This document shows, in pieces, positions 27,455-36,557 of a DNA stretch of 64,000 bases. The notes below the pieces were generated by a model. The model worked only from the letters and a program-made list of their open reading frames with translations, made no database searches and was not told the DNA's origin. The translations under genes were made by a program, and so were the position numbers. Position 1 is the stretch's first letter. Each line of letters begins with the position of its first letter. Origin of the DNA: Pseudomonas sp. SID14000 (GTDB lineage Bacteria > Pseudomonadota > Gammaproteobacteria > Pseudomonadales > Pseudomonadaceae); contig NZ_NFZQ01000013.1 of the NCBI RefSeq assembly GCF_002165135.1, positions 62,001 to 126,000 of the forward strand, in the 5' to 3' direction.

Positions 27455-28472
27455 CCGCCTCGGGCTCCGTGCCCAGGCGGGCGCGGTATTCACCGGGCGT
27501 GGCATCGAACCAGCGGCGGAACGCCCGGTAGAAGTTGCTGGGGTCGGCAAAACCCAGCAGGTAGGCGGTTTCCAGCAGGGTCATGCCTGGCTGCGCCAGA
27601 TACTGTTCGGCCAGTTCGCGTCGGGTGTCATCAAGCAGGGTCTGGAAGCTGGTGCCTTCCTCCTGCAGCCGCCGCTGCAAGGTGCGCTGCGACAGGTGCA
27701 GGGCCTGGGCCAGGGTTTCACGCTTGGGCTCGCCCTGTGGCAGGATACGGCACAGCACCTGACGCACGCGGTGTGTGACCCGGGTTTCCGAAAAACGCGC
27801 CAGGTATTCGCCGGCAAAGCGATCATGGAGGATGGCCATGGCTTCGTTGGCGGTGGGCAGCGGTGCCTCCATGTCGGCGCGCTCGAACACCAGCGCATCG
27901 TGCGGAGCGCCGAACACCAGCGGCGAATGGAACGCTGCCTTGTACGGCTCGATATTCTTTGGCTGCGGCCCTTGCACCAGCACCCGACGCGGTAGCACCG
28001 GCCTACCGCTGAGCCAGCTGCACAGTGCCAGCGCGCAGGCCAGCGACGCTTCGGCACTGTGCCGGGTCGGCGGCAGATGGTCGCCGTGCACGGTCAGGAT
28101 CAGCGAATAACCCTCGGGGCCGAGGACGAAGCTGAGGTCGGAGCTTTCGGCGATGATGCGCTGGTAACGCACCAGGCGCTCGAAGCCTTCGGCCAGAGTA
28201 CGGCTGGACATCAACGCATAACCCACCACATGGAACGACGCCGGCCGCACCACCCTCGCCATGTTCAGGCCTATGGCCTCGTTGCCCGACAGTTCTACCG
28301 CCAGTTGCCACAGCCGGGTCATGGAGTCCTGGGGGAAGCGCGCGTCGGGATCATCGAGGGCAGCGAAATCCAGCCCCAGCTGCTTGAACATGGCTCGGCA
28401 GTCCAGCCCTTCCAGTTCAAGTGCCTTCACGATCCCTGATGCCCAGCTGGCTGACGTGGTTCTTTCGCTCAT
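27411..28472 (-). CDS. AraC-family transcriptional regulator (OruR-like arrangement)
   Basis: A 353-residue protein. The N-terminal about 200 residues resemble the arabinose-binding-type domain of the OruR/GbdR-like AraC group (GSxxL, SFHVVGYALMSSRTLAEGFERLVRYQRI), and the C-terminal 100 residues hold two helix-turn-helix motifs (RETLAQALHLSQRTLQRRLQEE and LLETAYLLGFADPSNFYRAFRRW). The start MSERTTSASWASGIVKALE was chosen over an upstream in-frame start that lacks similarity. The ligand and targets are unknown. The stop codon lies within the 3' end of trkH. Confidence 0.88.
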   Translation of the reverse strand: MSERTTSASWASGIVKALELEGLDCRAMFKQLGLDFAALDDPDARFPQDSMTRLWQLAVELSGNEAIGLNMARVVRPASFHVVGYALMSSRTLAEGFERLVRYQRIIAESSDLSFVLGPEGYSLILTVHGDHLPPTRHSAEASLACALALCSWLSGRPVLPRRVLVQGPQPKNIEPYKAAFHSPLVFGAPHDALVFERADMEAPLPTANEAMAILHDRFAGEYLARFSETRVTHRVRQVLCRILPQGEPKRETLAQALHLSQRTLQRRLQEEGTSFQTLLDDTRRELAEQYLAQPGMTLLETAYLLGFADPSNFYRAFRRWFDATPGEYRARLGTEPEAVSDARTLACTTLAR

Positions 28473-28625
28473 GACAGGCTTCTTATGCTGACCGCTCCTG
28501 CGGTGAACCCCAAGGATATTCAATTGGCGCCTATTGTCAGTGGTAGGCGCCGCCAATCACTCTAGACTCGAATCAGGCTCCATGCCGTGCATCTTGTCCA
28601 GAAGTATTAATCCCGGAGCACTGCC

Positions 28626-28937
28626 ATGAACCGCACAGCGCAGTTTCGTAGTTTTGCCGAGTTCTATCCTTACTACCTGGGGGAGCACAGCAACCCCACC
28701 TGTCGCCGCCTGCACTTTGTCGGCACCAGCCTGGTGATTGCCCTGCTGGCCTATACCATCGGCAGTGGCAAATGGGTGCTACTGCTGGCCACGCCCCTGT
28801 TCGGCTACGGCTTTGCCTGGGTCGGGCATTTCTTTTTCGAAAAGAACCGGCCAGCGACCTTTACCCATCCGCTGTACAGCCTGCTGGGAGATTTCGTAAT
28901 GTTTCGGGATATCCTGGTGGGCAGGATCAGCCTTTAG
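28626..28937 (+). CDS. Mpo1-like (DUF962) small membrane protein
   Basis: A 103-residue protein with the DUF962/Mpo1 signature: FAEFYPYYLGEHSNPTCRRLHFVGT (about residues 9-33), two or three hydrophobic helices and a late conserved FFFEKNRPATFTHPLYSL. The yeast homologue Mpo1 is a dioxygenase of 2-hydroxy fatty acids, but bacterial members are untested. The conserved His residues (around 19, 30 and 67) could bind iron. It is preceded by a GGAG site. Confidence 0.85.
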   Translation: MNRTAQFRSFAEFYPYYLGEHSNPTCRRLHFVGTSLVIALLAYTIGSGKWVLLLATPLFGYGFAWVGHFFFEKNRPATFTHPLYSLLGDFVMFRDILVGRISL

Positions 28938-28964
28938 ACTTTGCCGCCCCTGGGCCCTCAAGCC

Positions 28965-29768
28965 CTACGCCGGTTCGCGCATCGCCGCCGCTGCCTGCGC
29001 CTGCGCCTCGGCCAACCGGTACAGCTCGATCGTGCCATCCCAATGCTCGATCAGCGCCGTGCACGACTCCACCCAATCCCCGCAGTTGAGGTACTCCACC
29101 TCTCCCACCTGGCGAATCTCGGCATGGTGGATGTGCCCACACACCACACCATGAAAACCACGGCGGGTGCACTCGTGGGCAATGGCATCCTCGAAGTCGC
29201 TGATGAAGTTAACCGCGCCTTTGACCTTGTGCTTCAGGTACGCCGACAGTGACCAATAGCCGTATCCATAGCGAGCACGCCAGTGGTTGAGCCAGCGGTT
29301 GAGCACCAGAGTGAACTCGTAGGCACGGTCACCGAGGAACGCCAGCCAGCGGTGGTAACGGGTAATCACGTCGAACTGGTCGCCATGGATCACCAGCAGG
29401 CGGCGGCCATCGGCGGTCAGGTGCTCGGCCTCGTCCACCAGCTGGATGTTGCCGAGGATCAGCCTGGAGTAACGACGCAGGAATTCGTCATGGTTGCCGG
29501 TGACGTAGATCACCTCGGTGCCCCGCTTGCTCATGGTCAGCAGGCGGCGGATCACGTTGGTGTGGGCTTGAGGCCAGTAGATTCCGCCGCGCAGCTTCCA
29601 GCCATCGATGATATCGCCCACCAGGTAGATGCGGTCGGCCTGGTAGCCCTTGAGGAACTGCGACAGGTGTTCGGCCTGACAGTCGCGGGTGCCCAGATGC
29701 ACATCGGAAACCCACAGGGTACGCACGCGTTGCTTGCGCGAGGGACGGGACAATTCGGCATGGGTCAT
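28965..29768 (-). CDS. LpxH-like UDP-2,3-diacylglucosamine diphosphatase family metallophosphoesterase
   Basis: A 267-residue calcineurin-like phosphoesterase with all five metal motifs: DVHLG, GDIIDGW, GNHDEFL, HGDQFD and GHIHHAEI. The family includes LpxH, but pseudomonads carry several paralogues and this one (RYSRLILGNIQLVDEAEHL, LNRWLNHWRARYGYGYWSL) is closer to the second group, whose substrate is not proved. Start at MTHAELSRPSRKQRVRTLW, where a longer ORF extends into the intergenic inverted repeat. Monocistronic. Confidence 0.82.
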   Translation of the reverse strand: MTHAELSRPSRKQRVRTLWVSDVHLGTRDCQAEHLSQFLKGYQADRIYLVGDIIDGWKLRGGIYWPQAHTNVIRRLLTMSKRGTEVIYVTGNHDEFLRRYSRLILGNIQLVDEAEHLTADGRRLLVIHGDQFDVITRYHRWLAFLGDRAYEFTLVLNRWLNHWRARYGYGYWSLSAYLKHKVKGAVNFISDFEDAIAHECTRRGFHGVVCGHIHHAEIRQVGEVEYLNCGDWVESCTALIEHWDGTIELYRLAEAQAQAAAAMREPA

Positions 29769-30263
29769 GGGCAGGCTCCGGCGCAGTTTGCTGGAGACTG
29801 GCAGGCGCGGATGACAGCGCAGTGGCAGGTAGGTTACGGATGATGAGCTGCCAGGTGTACGACAATAGATTTCTAGCGCTCTTGAGATCGCGCACCGCCC
29901 GCGCGGCGCTTCGCGGGACAAGCCCGCTCCCACATCTGTTTCGGGCCAGTCACTCCTGTGAGGGCACCTGTGTCCGCCTTGTTTGTTCCATTCGATATCG
30001 AGGGGGAGGCGCGACTGCTCTTCATCAATCTTTAGCCATGCACCAAGGCTGCAACCCACCTGGCACAGGAGCAATTGGCCCGAAACAGATGTGGGAGCGG
30101 GCTTGTCCCGCGAAGCGCCGCGCGGGCGGCGCTCGATCTCGAAGGTCCGACAATTTCCAAGGCAAACACCCAGTAGCCCCCTATACAATCCCCAGGCATG
30201 TACCTTTCCAACCTTTCAACCAGCCACCGCAGCAAACTGCGCCCCTCGTCCAAAAGGCCCCCC
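29769..30263. other. Divergent intergenic region with a large inverted repeat
   Basis: About 495 bp between the phosphoesterase gene and a DMT transporter gene. It is dominated by the 53-bp inverted arms listed separately and their 129-bp spacer. I see no credible ORF; long open frames here read through from shadow frames. Confidence 0.6.
29895..30129. repeat. Perfect 53-bp inverted repeat with REP-like core
   Basis: Arm 1 is 29895-29947 and arm 2 is 30077-30129; they are exact reverse complements over 53 bp, from CCGCCCGCGCGGCGC to CTGTTTCGGGCC. The core GCTTCGCGGGACAAGCCCGC is a REP variant with GACAAG in the place of TAAAC. Pairing continues imperfectly outward, and inward a CTCCTGTG copy occurs on both sides. 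The spacer is 129 bp. Confidence 0.95.
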
Positions 30264-31154
30264 ATGAACCACCGCACCGCCCTCGGCGCCTTGCACATCG
30301 GCGCGCTGTTCTTCGGCCTCACCGGCGTCTTCGGCAAACTGGCCGCCAGCGCCAGCCCGGCGATCATCGTCTTCGGCCGCGCGGCCTTCGCCGTGCTCGC
30401 CCTGGCCCTGTTCGCCAGCCTGACCGGGCCGGGCTGGCAACGCCTGAGCGGTCAGGACGCCCGCCGCCTGCTGCTCGGCGGCGTGCTGCTGGCCGGCCAC
30501 TGGGTCAGCTTCTTCATCGCGGTAAAGGTGGCCGGTGTGGCCATCGCCACCCTCGGCTTCGCCAGCTTCCCGGCCTTTACCGTAATCCTCGAGGGCCTGC
30601 TGTTCCGCGAGCGCATCCGCCGCAAAGAGGCTGTGCTGGTAGTGCTGGTCAGCATTGGCCTTGTGCTGGTCACCCCGGCATTCGACCTGGCCAGCGAAGC
30701 CACCGGCGGCCTGCTCTGGTCATTGCTGTCGGGGCTGCTGTTCTCCCTGCTGTCACTCACCAATCGCGCCGGCTCCGGCCGCCTGCCGGCGGTACAGTCG
30801 GCACTGTGGCAGAACCTGGTGGTAGGCCTGTGCCTGCTGCCGTTCGCGGCGCCGGAGCTGCCAGGGGTAGCCACAATAGACTGGTTGTGGATCGCCCTGC
30901 TCGGCATCTTCTGCACCGGCGTGGCGCACAGCCTGTTCGTCGCCAGCCTGTCGGTGATCAAGGCGCGCACTGCCGCCGTGGTATTCGGCATGGAACCGGT
31001 CTACGGCATTGCCGTGGCCTGGGTGGTATTCGCCGAAACCCCAACCCTGCGCATGCTGCTGGGCGGCGCACTGATCATCTTCGCCATCGTGCTGTCCAGC
31101 CGCCTGGCCACCGAGCAACCGCCCAGGCAGCGGCCGCTGGCCGAGGGCGCCTGA
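30264..31154 (+). CDS. EamA/DMT-family transporter
   Basis: A 296-residue inner-membrane protein with ten hydrophobic helices in two EamA repeats (for example FGLTGVFGKLAASASPAIIVFGRAAFA and the second half SGLLFSLLSLTNRAGSG). The ligand, possibly an amino acid or metabolite, is unknown. The start MNHRTALGALHIGALFFG was chosen; upstream in-frame codons lack similarity. It ends 1 bp before the convergent stop of the SelT/W/H-like gene. Confidence 0.85.
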   Translation: MNHRTALGALHIGALFFGLTGVFGKLAASASPAIIVFGRAAFAVLALALFASLTGPGWQRLSGQDARRLLLGGVLLAGHWVSFFIAVKVAGVAIATLGFASFPAFTVILEGLLFRERIRRKEAVLVVLVSIGLVLVTPAFDLASEATGGLLWSLLSGLLFSLLSLTNRAGSGRLPAVQSALWQNLVVGLCLLPFAAPELPGVATIDWLWIALLGIFCTGVAHSLFVASLSVIKARTAAVVFGMEPVYGIAVAWVVFAETPTLRMLLGGALIIFAIVLSSRLATEQPPRQRPLAEGA

Positions 31155-31155
31155 T

Positions 31156-31437
31156 TCAGCGGTCGTTGTGGCCCAGGTCACGCTGCGGGTCGATCTGGTC
31201 ACGCACCCGCTGCTTCAGCACCTTGGCCTCGGGGAAGCCACCGTCGGCCTTGCGCTCCCAGATCTGCACGCCATTGCAGGTAATGCGGAAGATACCGCCG
31301 GTACCCGGCTCCAGGGCCACTCGGCCAAGGTCGTCGGCAAAGGTGCTGAGCAGTTCCTGGGCCAGCCAGGCGGCACGCAGCAGCCATTGGCACTGGGTGC
31401 AATATGTGATGACGATTTCCGGTTTGCTGTCGGCCAT
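31156..31437 (-). CDS. SelT/SelW/SelH family selenoprotein-like protein (Cys form)
   Basis: A 93-residue protein with the thioredoxin-like family motif CTQC (residues 13-16) in EIVITYCTQCQWLLRAAWL and GFPEAKVLKQRVRD. The CxxC form has replaced the selenocysteine of animal homologues. A redox role is inferred. The gene converges on the DMT gene with a single base between the stops. Confidence 0.85.
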   Translation of the reverse strand: MADSKPEIVITYCTQCQWLLRAAWLAQELLSTFADDLGRVALEPGTGGIFRITCNGVQIWERKADGGFPEAKVLKQRVRDQIDPQRDLGHNDR

Positions 31438-31505
31438 GGTGAGGCATCTCCAGGGTGGGGGGCCGCTTATACTAGCGGTCTTTAGCCCACGGTTTGAGAC
31501 TCACG

Positions 31506-33692
31506 ATGCGCCGTTTGCTGTTCTGTTTCCTGCTCACCCTCACCTCCCTCACGGTATTCGCCGCCGAACCGGCCAGGCCCAAGGTTGGCCTGGTGCTGTC
31601 GGGTGGCGCGGCCCGTGGCCTGGCCCACATCGGTGTGCTCAAGGCCCTGGAGGAACAGGGCGTGCGCATCGACGCCATCGCCGGCACCAGCATGGGCGCG
31701 GTGGTCGGCGGCCTGTACGCCTCGGGCTACAGTGTCGAAGAGCTGGAAAAGCTCGCCACCACCCTCGACTGGCAACAGGCACTGTCCGATGCCCCGCCGC
31801 GCAAGGACGTGCCGTTCCGGCGCAAGCAGGATGACCGCGACTTCCTGGTCAAGCAGAAGCTCAGCTTTCGCGATGACGGCAGCCTGGGCCTGCCACTGGG
31901 GGTGATCCAGGGTCAGAACCTGGCGCTGCTGCTGGAAAGCAAGCTGGCGCACACCGCCGACACCCGTGACTTCGACAAGCTGCCCATCCCATTTCGAGCA
32001 GTAGCCACCGACATTGCCAGTGGCGAAAAAGTGGTGTTCCGCCGTGGCCACCTGCCCCAGGTGATCCGCGCCAGCATGTCGATCCCGGCGGTGTTCGCCC
32101 CGGTCGAGCTGGACGGCCGGCTGCTGGTGGATGGCGGCATGGTCGACAACATCCCGGTGGACGTCGCCCGCGAAATGGGTGTGGACCTGGCTATCGTGGT
32201 CGACATCGGCACCCCGTTGCGTGACCGCAAACAGCTGGCCACGGTGGTCGACGTGCTCAACCAGTCGATCACCCTGATGACCCGGCGCAACTCGGAAGAA
32301 CAACTGGCCAGCCTGCACCGCGACGACATCCTCATCCAGCCGCCGCTGACCGCCTTCGGCGTCACCGACTTTGGCCGCGCCCGGGAAATGATCGAGGCCG
32401 GCTACCGCGCCACCCGCCTGCTCGACCCGCGCCTGGCCGCCCTGCGCCGGCCCGAAGGCGACAGCAGCCTGGCCGTGGCCCGCTCGCCGCGCCAGCGCAC
32501 GCCGACGATCACCGCGATCAGGATCGAGAACGACTCCAAGGTCAGCGACGAGGTCATCCGCTCGTACATCCGCCAGCCAATCGATGCGCCGCTGGAACTG
32601 GGCCGCCTGCAGACCGACATGGGCACGCTGTATGGCCTGGACTATTTCGACCGGGTGCAGTACCGAGTGGTGCACAAGGGCGACGACAACACCCTGGTGA
32701 TCAATGCCCGTGGCCGACGCGGGGGCACCGACTACCTGCGCCTGGGCCTGAACCTGTCGGACGACCTGCGCGGCGACAGCGCCTTCAACCTGGGCGCCAG
32801 CTACCGGGTCAACGGCATCAACAGCCTCGGCGCCGAATGGCTGACCCGTGGCCAGATCGGCGACCAGCAGGAGTTGTACAGCGAGTTCTACCAGCCGCTG
32901 GACGTGGGCTCGCGCTATTTCATCGCGCCGTACCTGGACTTCGGCTCGCAGAACATCGAAGCCACCCTGGACAACGACCCGGTGGCCGAGTACCGCCTGG
33001 AGCGTTACGGCTTTGGCCTTAACGTGGGGCGGCAGATCGGTACCAACGGTGAAGTGCGCCTGGGCGTGGGCAAGGCCTGGGGCGAGGCCGAGGTGCGCAT
33101 CGGCGATCAGGACCTGCCCAAGGTCAGTTTCAACGAAGGGTTCTACGAGCTGAAGTACTCGTTCGACACCCTCGACAATGTGTACTTCCCGCACCGCGGC
33201 GAGGATATCGGCCTGACCTTGCGCAAATATGACCAGTCGCTGGATTCGGACCAGGATTACCGGCAGTGGATGTTCAACCTGGACAAGGCCATCAGCAGTG
33301 GGCCGAACACCTTCGTGCTGGGCGGGCGCTACGGGCGCACGCTGGATGAAACCGAAGTGGTGACCTCGAGCTTCGTGCTGGGCGGGGCTCGGGAGCTGTC
33401 AGGCTTCCGCCAGGACTCGGTTTCTGGGCAGAACGTGAGCCTGATGCGCATGGTCTACTACCGCCGCCTGACGCCACGGGCCTACGTGCCGCTGGACTTC
33501 CCGCTGTACATCGGCGGGTCGCTGGAGCGTGGGCGGGCGTGGAACAACGACAACGAGTTCGACAGCGGGTACATCAATGCGGCGAGCATCTTCCTGGGGC
33601 TGGAGACGCCGCTGGGGCCATTGAACCTGAGTTACGGGGCCAACAGTGCGCATGAGCAGGCGGTGTACCTGAACCTGGGGCATACCTTCTAG
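31506..33692 (+). CDS. plpD: PlpD, patatin-like phospholipase autotransporter (type Vd)
   Basis: A 728-residue protein with a signal peptide (1-20, ending VFAA), a patatin domain (about 25-320) and a C-terminal POTRA plus 16-stranded beta-barrel (about 330-728) ending in an aromatic residue (GHTF), typical for outer-membrane proteins. The catalytic dyad is Ser62 in AGTSMG and Asp209 in LVDGGMVDN; the oxyanion motif SGGAARG is at 32-38. It should insert in the outer membrane and release or display a phospholipase A. The start ATG at 31506 gives the signal peptide. Confidence 0.93.
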   Translation: MRRLLFCFLLTLTSLTVFAAEPARPKVGLVLSGGAARGLAHIGVLKALEEQGVRIDAIAGTSMGAVVGGLYASGYSVEELEKLATTLDWQQALSDAPPRKDVPFRRKQDDRDFLVKQKLSFRDDGSLGLPLGVIQGQNLALLLESKLAHTADTRDFDKLPIPFRAVATDIASGEKVVFRRGHLPQVIRASMSIPAVFAPVELDGRLLVDGGMVDNIPVDVAREMGVDLAIVVDIGTPLRDRKQLATVVDVLNQSITLMTRRNSEEQLASLHRDDILIQPPLTAFGVTDFGRAREMIEAGYRATRLLDPRLAALRRPEGDSSLAVARSPRQRTPTITAIRIENDSKVSDEVIRSYIRQPIDAPLELGRLQTDMGTLYGLDYFDRVQYRVVHKGDDNTLVINARGRRGGTDYLRLGLNLSDDLRGDSAFNLGASYRVNGINSLGAEWLTRGQIGDQQELYSEFYQPLDVGSRYFIAPYLDFGSQNIEATLDNDPVAEYRLERYGFGLNVGRQIGTNGEVRLGVGKAWGEAEVRIGDQDLPKVSFNEGFYELKYSFDTLDNVYFPHRGEDIGLTLRKYDQSLDSDQDYRQWMFNLDKAISSGPNTFVLGGRYGRTLDETEVVTSSFVLGGARELSGFRQDSVSGQNVSLMRMVYYRRLTPRAYVPLDFPLYIGGSLERGRAWNNDNEFDSGYINAASIFLGLETPLGPLNLSYGANSAHEQAVYLNLGHTF

Positions 33693-33705
33693 GGCCTGCA
33701 CTGAA

Positions 33706-33801
33706 CCTGTAGGAGCAGCCTTGTGCTGCGAAGAGGCTGGTTTGACAGAAGATGTTCTGTGCCTGGAATGACCTCTTCGCAGCACAAGGCTGCTCCTACA
33801 A
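33706..33801. repeat. Inverted REP-like pair (GTAGGAGCAGCCTTGTGCTG type)
   Basis: TGTAGGAGCAGCCTTGTGCTGCGAAGAGG and its inverse with about 35 bp between, at the convergent ends of plpD and marR. Confidence 0.85.
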
Positions 33802-33821
33802 CGATCGCGGGTGCAGGTTGA

Positions 33822-34259
33822 TCAGGATTTCTCCAGGTTGGCCAGGATCCTGGCATGCACCCGCATGCACACCTGCAGGTCCGCCTCGTCCACCCCGGTG
33901 AACAGCTCCACCCGCAGTTGATTGGCAATGGTCTCGATCTGGTCGATCAGCGGCTTGGCCGGTGGGCACAGCACTATCTTCTTCGCCCGCCGGTCCTCCA
34001 GCACCGCCTGCCGGCGTACCAGCCCCTGCGCTTCGAGGCTGTCGAGCAGACGTGCCAGGGTCGGGCCTTCGACGCCCACGCTCTGGGCCAGTTCACGCTG
34101 GGTCGGGGCATCTTCGAAGCGGGCCAGGTGCAGCAACACCAGCCAGCGCGCCTGGGACAGATTGAGCCCGGCCAGGCGGCGGTCCAGCTCAGCACGCCAC
34201 CCCCGGGACATCTGGGCCAGCTGCATGCCGAAGCGGTGTTGGTTGTCGGTCAGGGGCAT
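33822..34259 (-). CDS. MarR/SlyA-family transcriptional regulator
   Basis: A 145-residue winged helix-turn-helix protein beginning MPLTDNQHRFGMQLAQMSRG. The recognition region TQRELAQSVGVEGPTLARLLDSLEAQGLVRRQ (about residues 54-85) and the beta-wing DRRAKKI (about residues 90-96) are family hallmarks. It is monocistronic between plpD and recQ; targets and ligand cannot be read from the sequence. The ATG at 34259 is preferred to an in-frame TTG 6 bp upstream. Confidence 0.85.
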   Translation of the reverse strand: MPLTDNQHRFGMQLAQMSRGWRAELDRRLAGLNLSQARWLVLLHLARFEDAPTQRELAQSVGVEGPTLARLLDSLEAQGLVRRQAVLEDRRAKKIVLCPPAKPLIDQIETIANQLRVELFTGVDEADLQVCMRVHARILANLEKS

Positions 34260-34409
34260 AAGCAACTCATTGAACAGATCTAATTATTAGGCAGCTAACC
34301 ATGCCCCGTCCCGCTAGGCAAGGCTCGGGCCCTCTGGAATGCTCGATAATCGTCAAAAAACATGACGAAGGTCAGCAGATGGCAGTTCTGCCTTCGATCC
34401 TGTCGCCAC

Positions 34410-36557
34410 TCACAGTTCAAACTCGGCCGCCAGCGCCGCACGCACGCAATACAGCACGCCCTCTGGCACCCGGCCCCCGAACAGCGGCGCAATCGCCGAC
34501 ACCGGTGGCAGCTCGCCCTCGCCATCGAGGAAGGCATCCTGCACTTCCATCAAAAGGTCTTCCGGAAGGTCCAAGGCCTGCTCCAGGCTCAGTTCCTGGC
34601 GCCCCAGCGCCTCGGCCAGCAGGCTGTAAACGTTTTTCTCGCTGCAGTTAAGTTGCCCGGCGATCTGCGCCGGGGTCATGCCGGCGCGAGCCAGGCTGAC
34701 CAGTTCGTGGCGCAGGTCGAGCACCACTTTCGGCGCCTCGTCGGTGCCGCCGCTATTGTTCAGCACTTCGAGGAAGGCCTGGCCATAACGCTCCAGCTTG
34801 CGCGCGCCCACGCCACTGACCTGGGCCATGTCGCTGAGGCTGACTGGCTGGCTGCGCAGCATCTCCAGCAGCGTCGAGTCGGGGAAGATGACGTAGGGCG
34901 GCACACTGTGCTCCTCGGCCAACTTGCGTCGCAGGGTTCGCAGTGCTTCCCACAGCTCGCGCTCTTCGGCACGCACCAGTTGGCTGGCCGGGCTGCCACC
35001 ACCGGACGACGAGGCCTTGGCGGTGGTCTGTGGCTTGAGGTCACGGCGCAGCTGCAAGGTCACCTCGCCACGCAGCAGCGGCCGGCAGCTGTCGGACAGG
35101 CGCAGGCCGCCGTAACCCTCCAGGTCGATGTCGACCAGGCCGCGCGCCACCAGCTGGCGGAACAGCGAACGCCACTCGACCTCGGTCAGGCCCTTGCCGA
35201 CGCCAAACACCGAGAGCTTCTCGTGGCCGAAATTGCGCACCTTCTCGGTGTCCTTGCCCAGCAGCACGTCGACCAGGTGACCGACGCCGTAGCGCTGGCC
35301 GGTGCGAAACACCGCCGAAAGCGCCTGACGGGCCGGCTCGGTGGCGTCCCAGGTCTGCACCTGGTCGACACAGTTGTCGCAGTGCCCGCATGGCTGCTCG
35401 AGGATTTCGTCGAAATAGGCCAGCAGCGACTGGCGGCGGCAGCGGGTTTCTTCGCACAGGGCCAGCATGGCGTCGAGCTTGTGCTGCTCGATGCGCTTGT
35501 GGCGCTCGTCACCTTCGGAGTTCTGCAGCATCTGCTTGAGCATCACCATATCCTGCAGGCCGTAGGCCATCCAGGCATCGGACGGCAGGCCGTCACGGCC
35601 GGCACGGCCGGTCTCCTGGTAGTACGCCTCGAGCGACTTGGGCAGGTCGAGGTGGGCGACAAAGCGTACGTTGGGCTTGTCGATTCCCATGCCGAAGGCG
35701 ATGGTGGCGACCATGATCAGCCCTTCCTCATTGAGGAAGCGGTGCTGGTTGGCCGCGCGCGTCTCGGCAGCCAGGCCAGCGTGATACGGCAGCGCCGGGA
35801 AGCCCTGGTCACAGAGGAAGGCGGCGGTTTCGTCGACCTTCTTGCGTGACAGGCAATAGACGATGCCGGCGTTGCCGCGGCGCTCGCCGAGGAAGGCCAT
35901 CAGCTGCTTGCGCGGCGCCTCCTTGGGCACGATGCGATAGAAGATGTTGGGCCGGTCGAAGCTCGACAGGAAGCGCTCGGCGCCTTGCAGGTGCAGACGC
36001 TGGACGATCTCTTCGCGGGTGCGCATGTCGGCGGTGGCGGTCAGCGCGATGCGCGGCACATGCGGGAACAGCTCGGCCAGCTGGCCCAGTTGCAGGTATT
36101 CGGGACGGAAATCGTGGCCCCATTGCGACACGCAATGGGCCTCGTCGATGGCGAACAGCGAGATATCCAGATCGCGCAGGAAGTCGAGCATGCGCGGCTG
36201 CACCAGGCGCTCCGGCGCCAGGTACAGCATCTTCACTTCGCCACGGCGCAGGCGCCCGGCCAGGTCACGCTGCTGCTCCGGCGTCAGCGTGGAGTTCAGC
36301 GCGGCGGCCGGCACGCCCAGTTCGTCGAGCGTGGCGACCTGGTCGTCCATCAGCGCGATCAGTGGCGAGACCACCACCGTCAGGCCCGGGCGCAACAGCC
36401 CCGGCACCTGGAAACACAACGACTTGCCGCCGCCGGTGGGCATCAGCACCAGGGCATCGCCGCCATTGGCCACGCAGTCGATGATCGCTGCCTGGCGCCC
36501 GCGGAAACTGTCGTAGCCGAAGACGTCCTTGAGAACGCGCTGAGCCTGTTCGAGCAT
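34410..36557 (-). CDS. recQ: ATP-dependent DNA helicase RecQ, extended C-terminus
   Basis: A 715-residue superfamily 2 helicase. Walker A is TGGGKS (residues 41-46), DEAH box is residues 138-141, and the arginine-finger motif is QETGRAGRDGLPSD. The zinc-binding RecQ-Ct region has CEETRC and CGHCDNC (about residues 375-403), followed by a winged helix and an HRDC domain near 530-600. Compared with E. coli RecQ (609 aa) the chain has about 100 extra C-terminal residues with a helix-turn-helix-like stretch (LVSLARAGMTPAQIAGQLNC). It works on DNA forks and recombination intermediates. The start ATG at 36557 gives MLEQAQRVLKDVFGY. Confidence 0.94.
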   Translation of the reverse strand: MLEQAQRVLKDVFGYDSFRGRQAAIIDCVANGGDALVLMPTGGGKSLCFQVPGLLRPGLTVVVSPLIALMDDQVATLDELGVPAAALNSTLTPEQQRDLAGRLRRGEVKMLYLAPERLVQPRMLDFLRDLDISLFAIDEAHCVSQWGHDFRPEYLQLGQLAELFPHVPRIALTATADMRTREEIVQRLHLQGAERFLSSFDRPNIFYRIVPKEAPRKQLMAFLGERRGNAGIVYCLSRKKVDETAAFLCDQGFPALPYHAGLAAETRAANQHRFLNEEGLIMVATIAFGMGIDKPNVRFVAHLDLPKSLEAYYQETGRAGRDGLPSDAWMAYGLQDMVMLKQMLQNSEGDERHKRIEQHKLDAMLALCEETRCRRQSLLAYFDEILEQPCGHCDNCVDQVQTWDATEPARQALSAVFRTGQRYGVGHLVDVLLGKDTEKVRNFGHEKLSVFGVGKGLTEVEWRSLFRQLVARGLVDIDLEGYGGLRLSDSCRPLLRGEVTLQLRRDLKPQTTAKASSSGGGSPASQLVRAEERELWEALRTLRRKLAEEHSVPPYVIFPDSTLLEMLRSQPVSLSDMAQVSGVGARKLERYGQAFLEVLNNSGGTDEAPKVVLDLRHELVSLARAGMTPAQIAGQLNCSEKNVYSLLAEALGRQELSLEQALDLPEDLLMEVQDAFLDGEGELPPVSAIAPLFGGRVPEGVLYCVRAALAAEFEL

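Noticed and set aside
31156..31437. Selenocysteine in the SelT/W/H-like protein
   Set aside because: The motif reads CTQC with a normal Cys codon and no in-frame TGA, so no selenocysteine is encoded.
29822..31834. A 670-codon plus-strand open frame across the intergenic repeat and a DMT gene
   Set aside because: Out of frame with the well-supported DMT gene and PlpD start; it arises from GC-rich composition and has no domain.
31482..33194. A 570-codon minus-strand open frame over plpD
   Set aside because: Antisense to plpD; no motifs.
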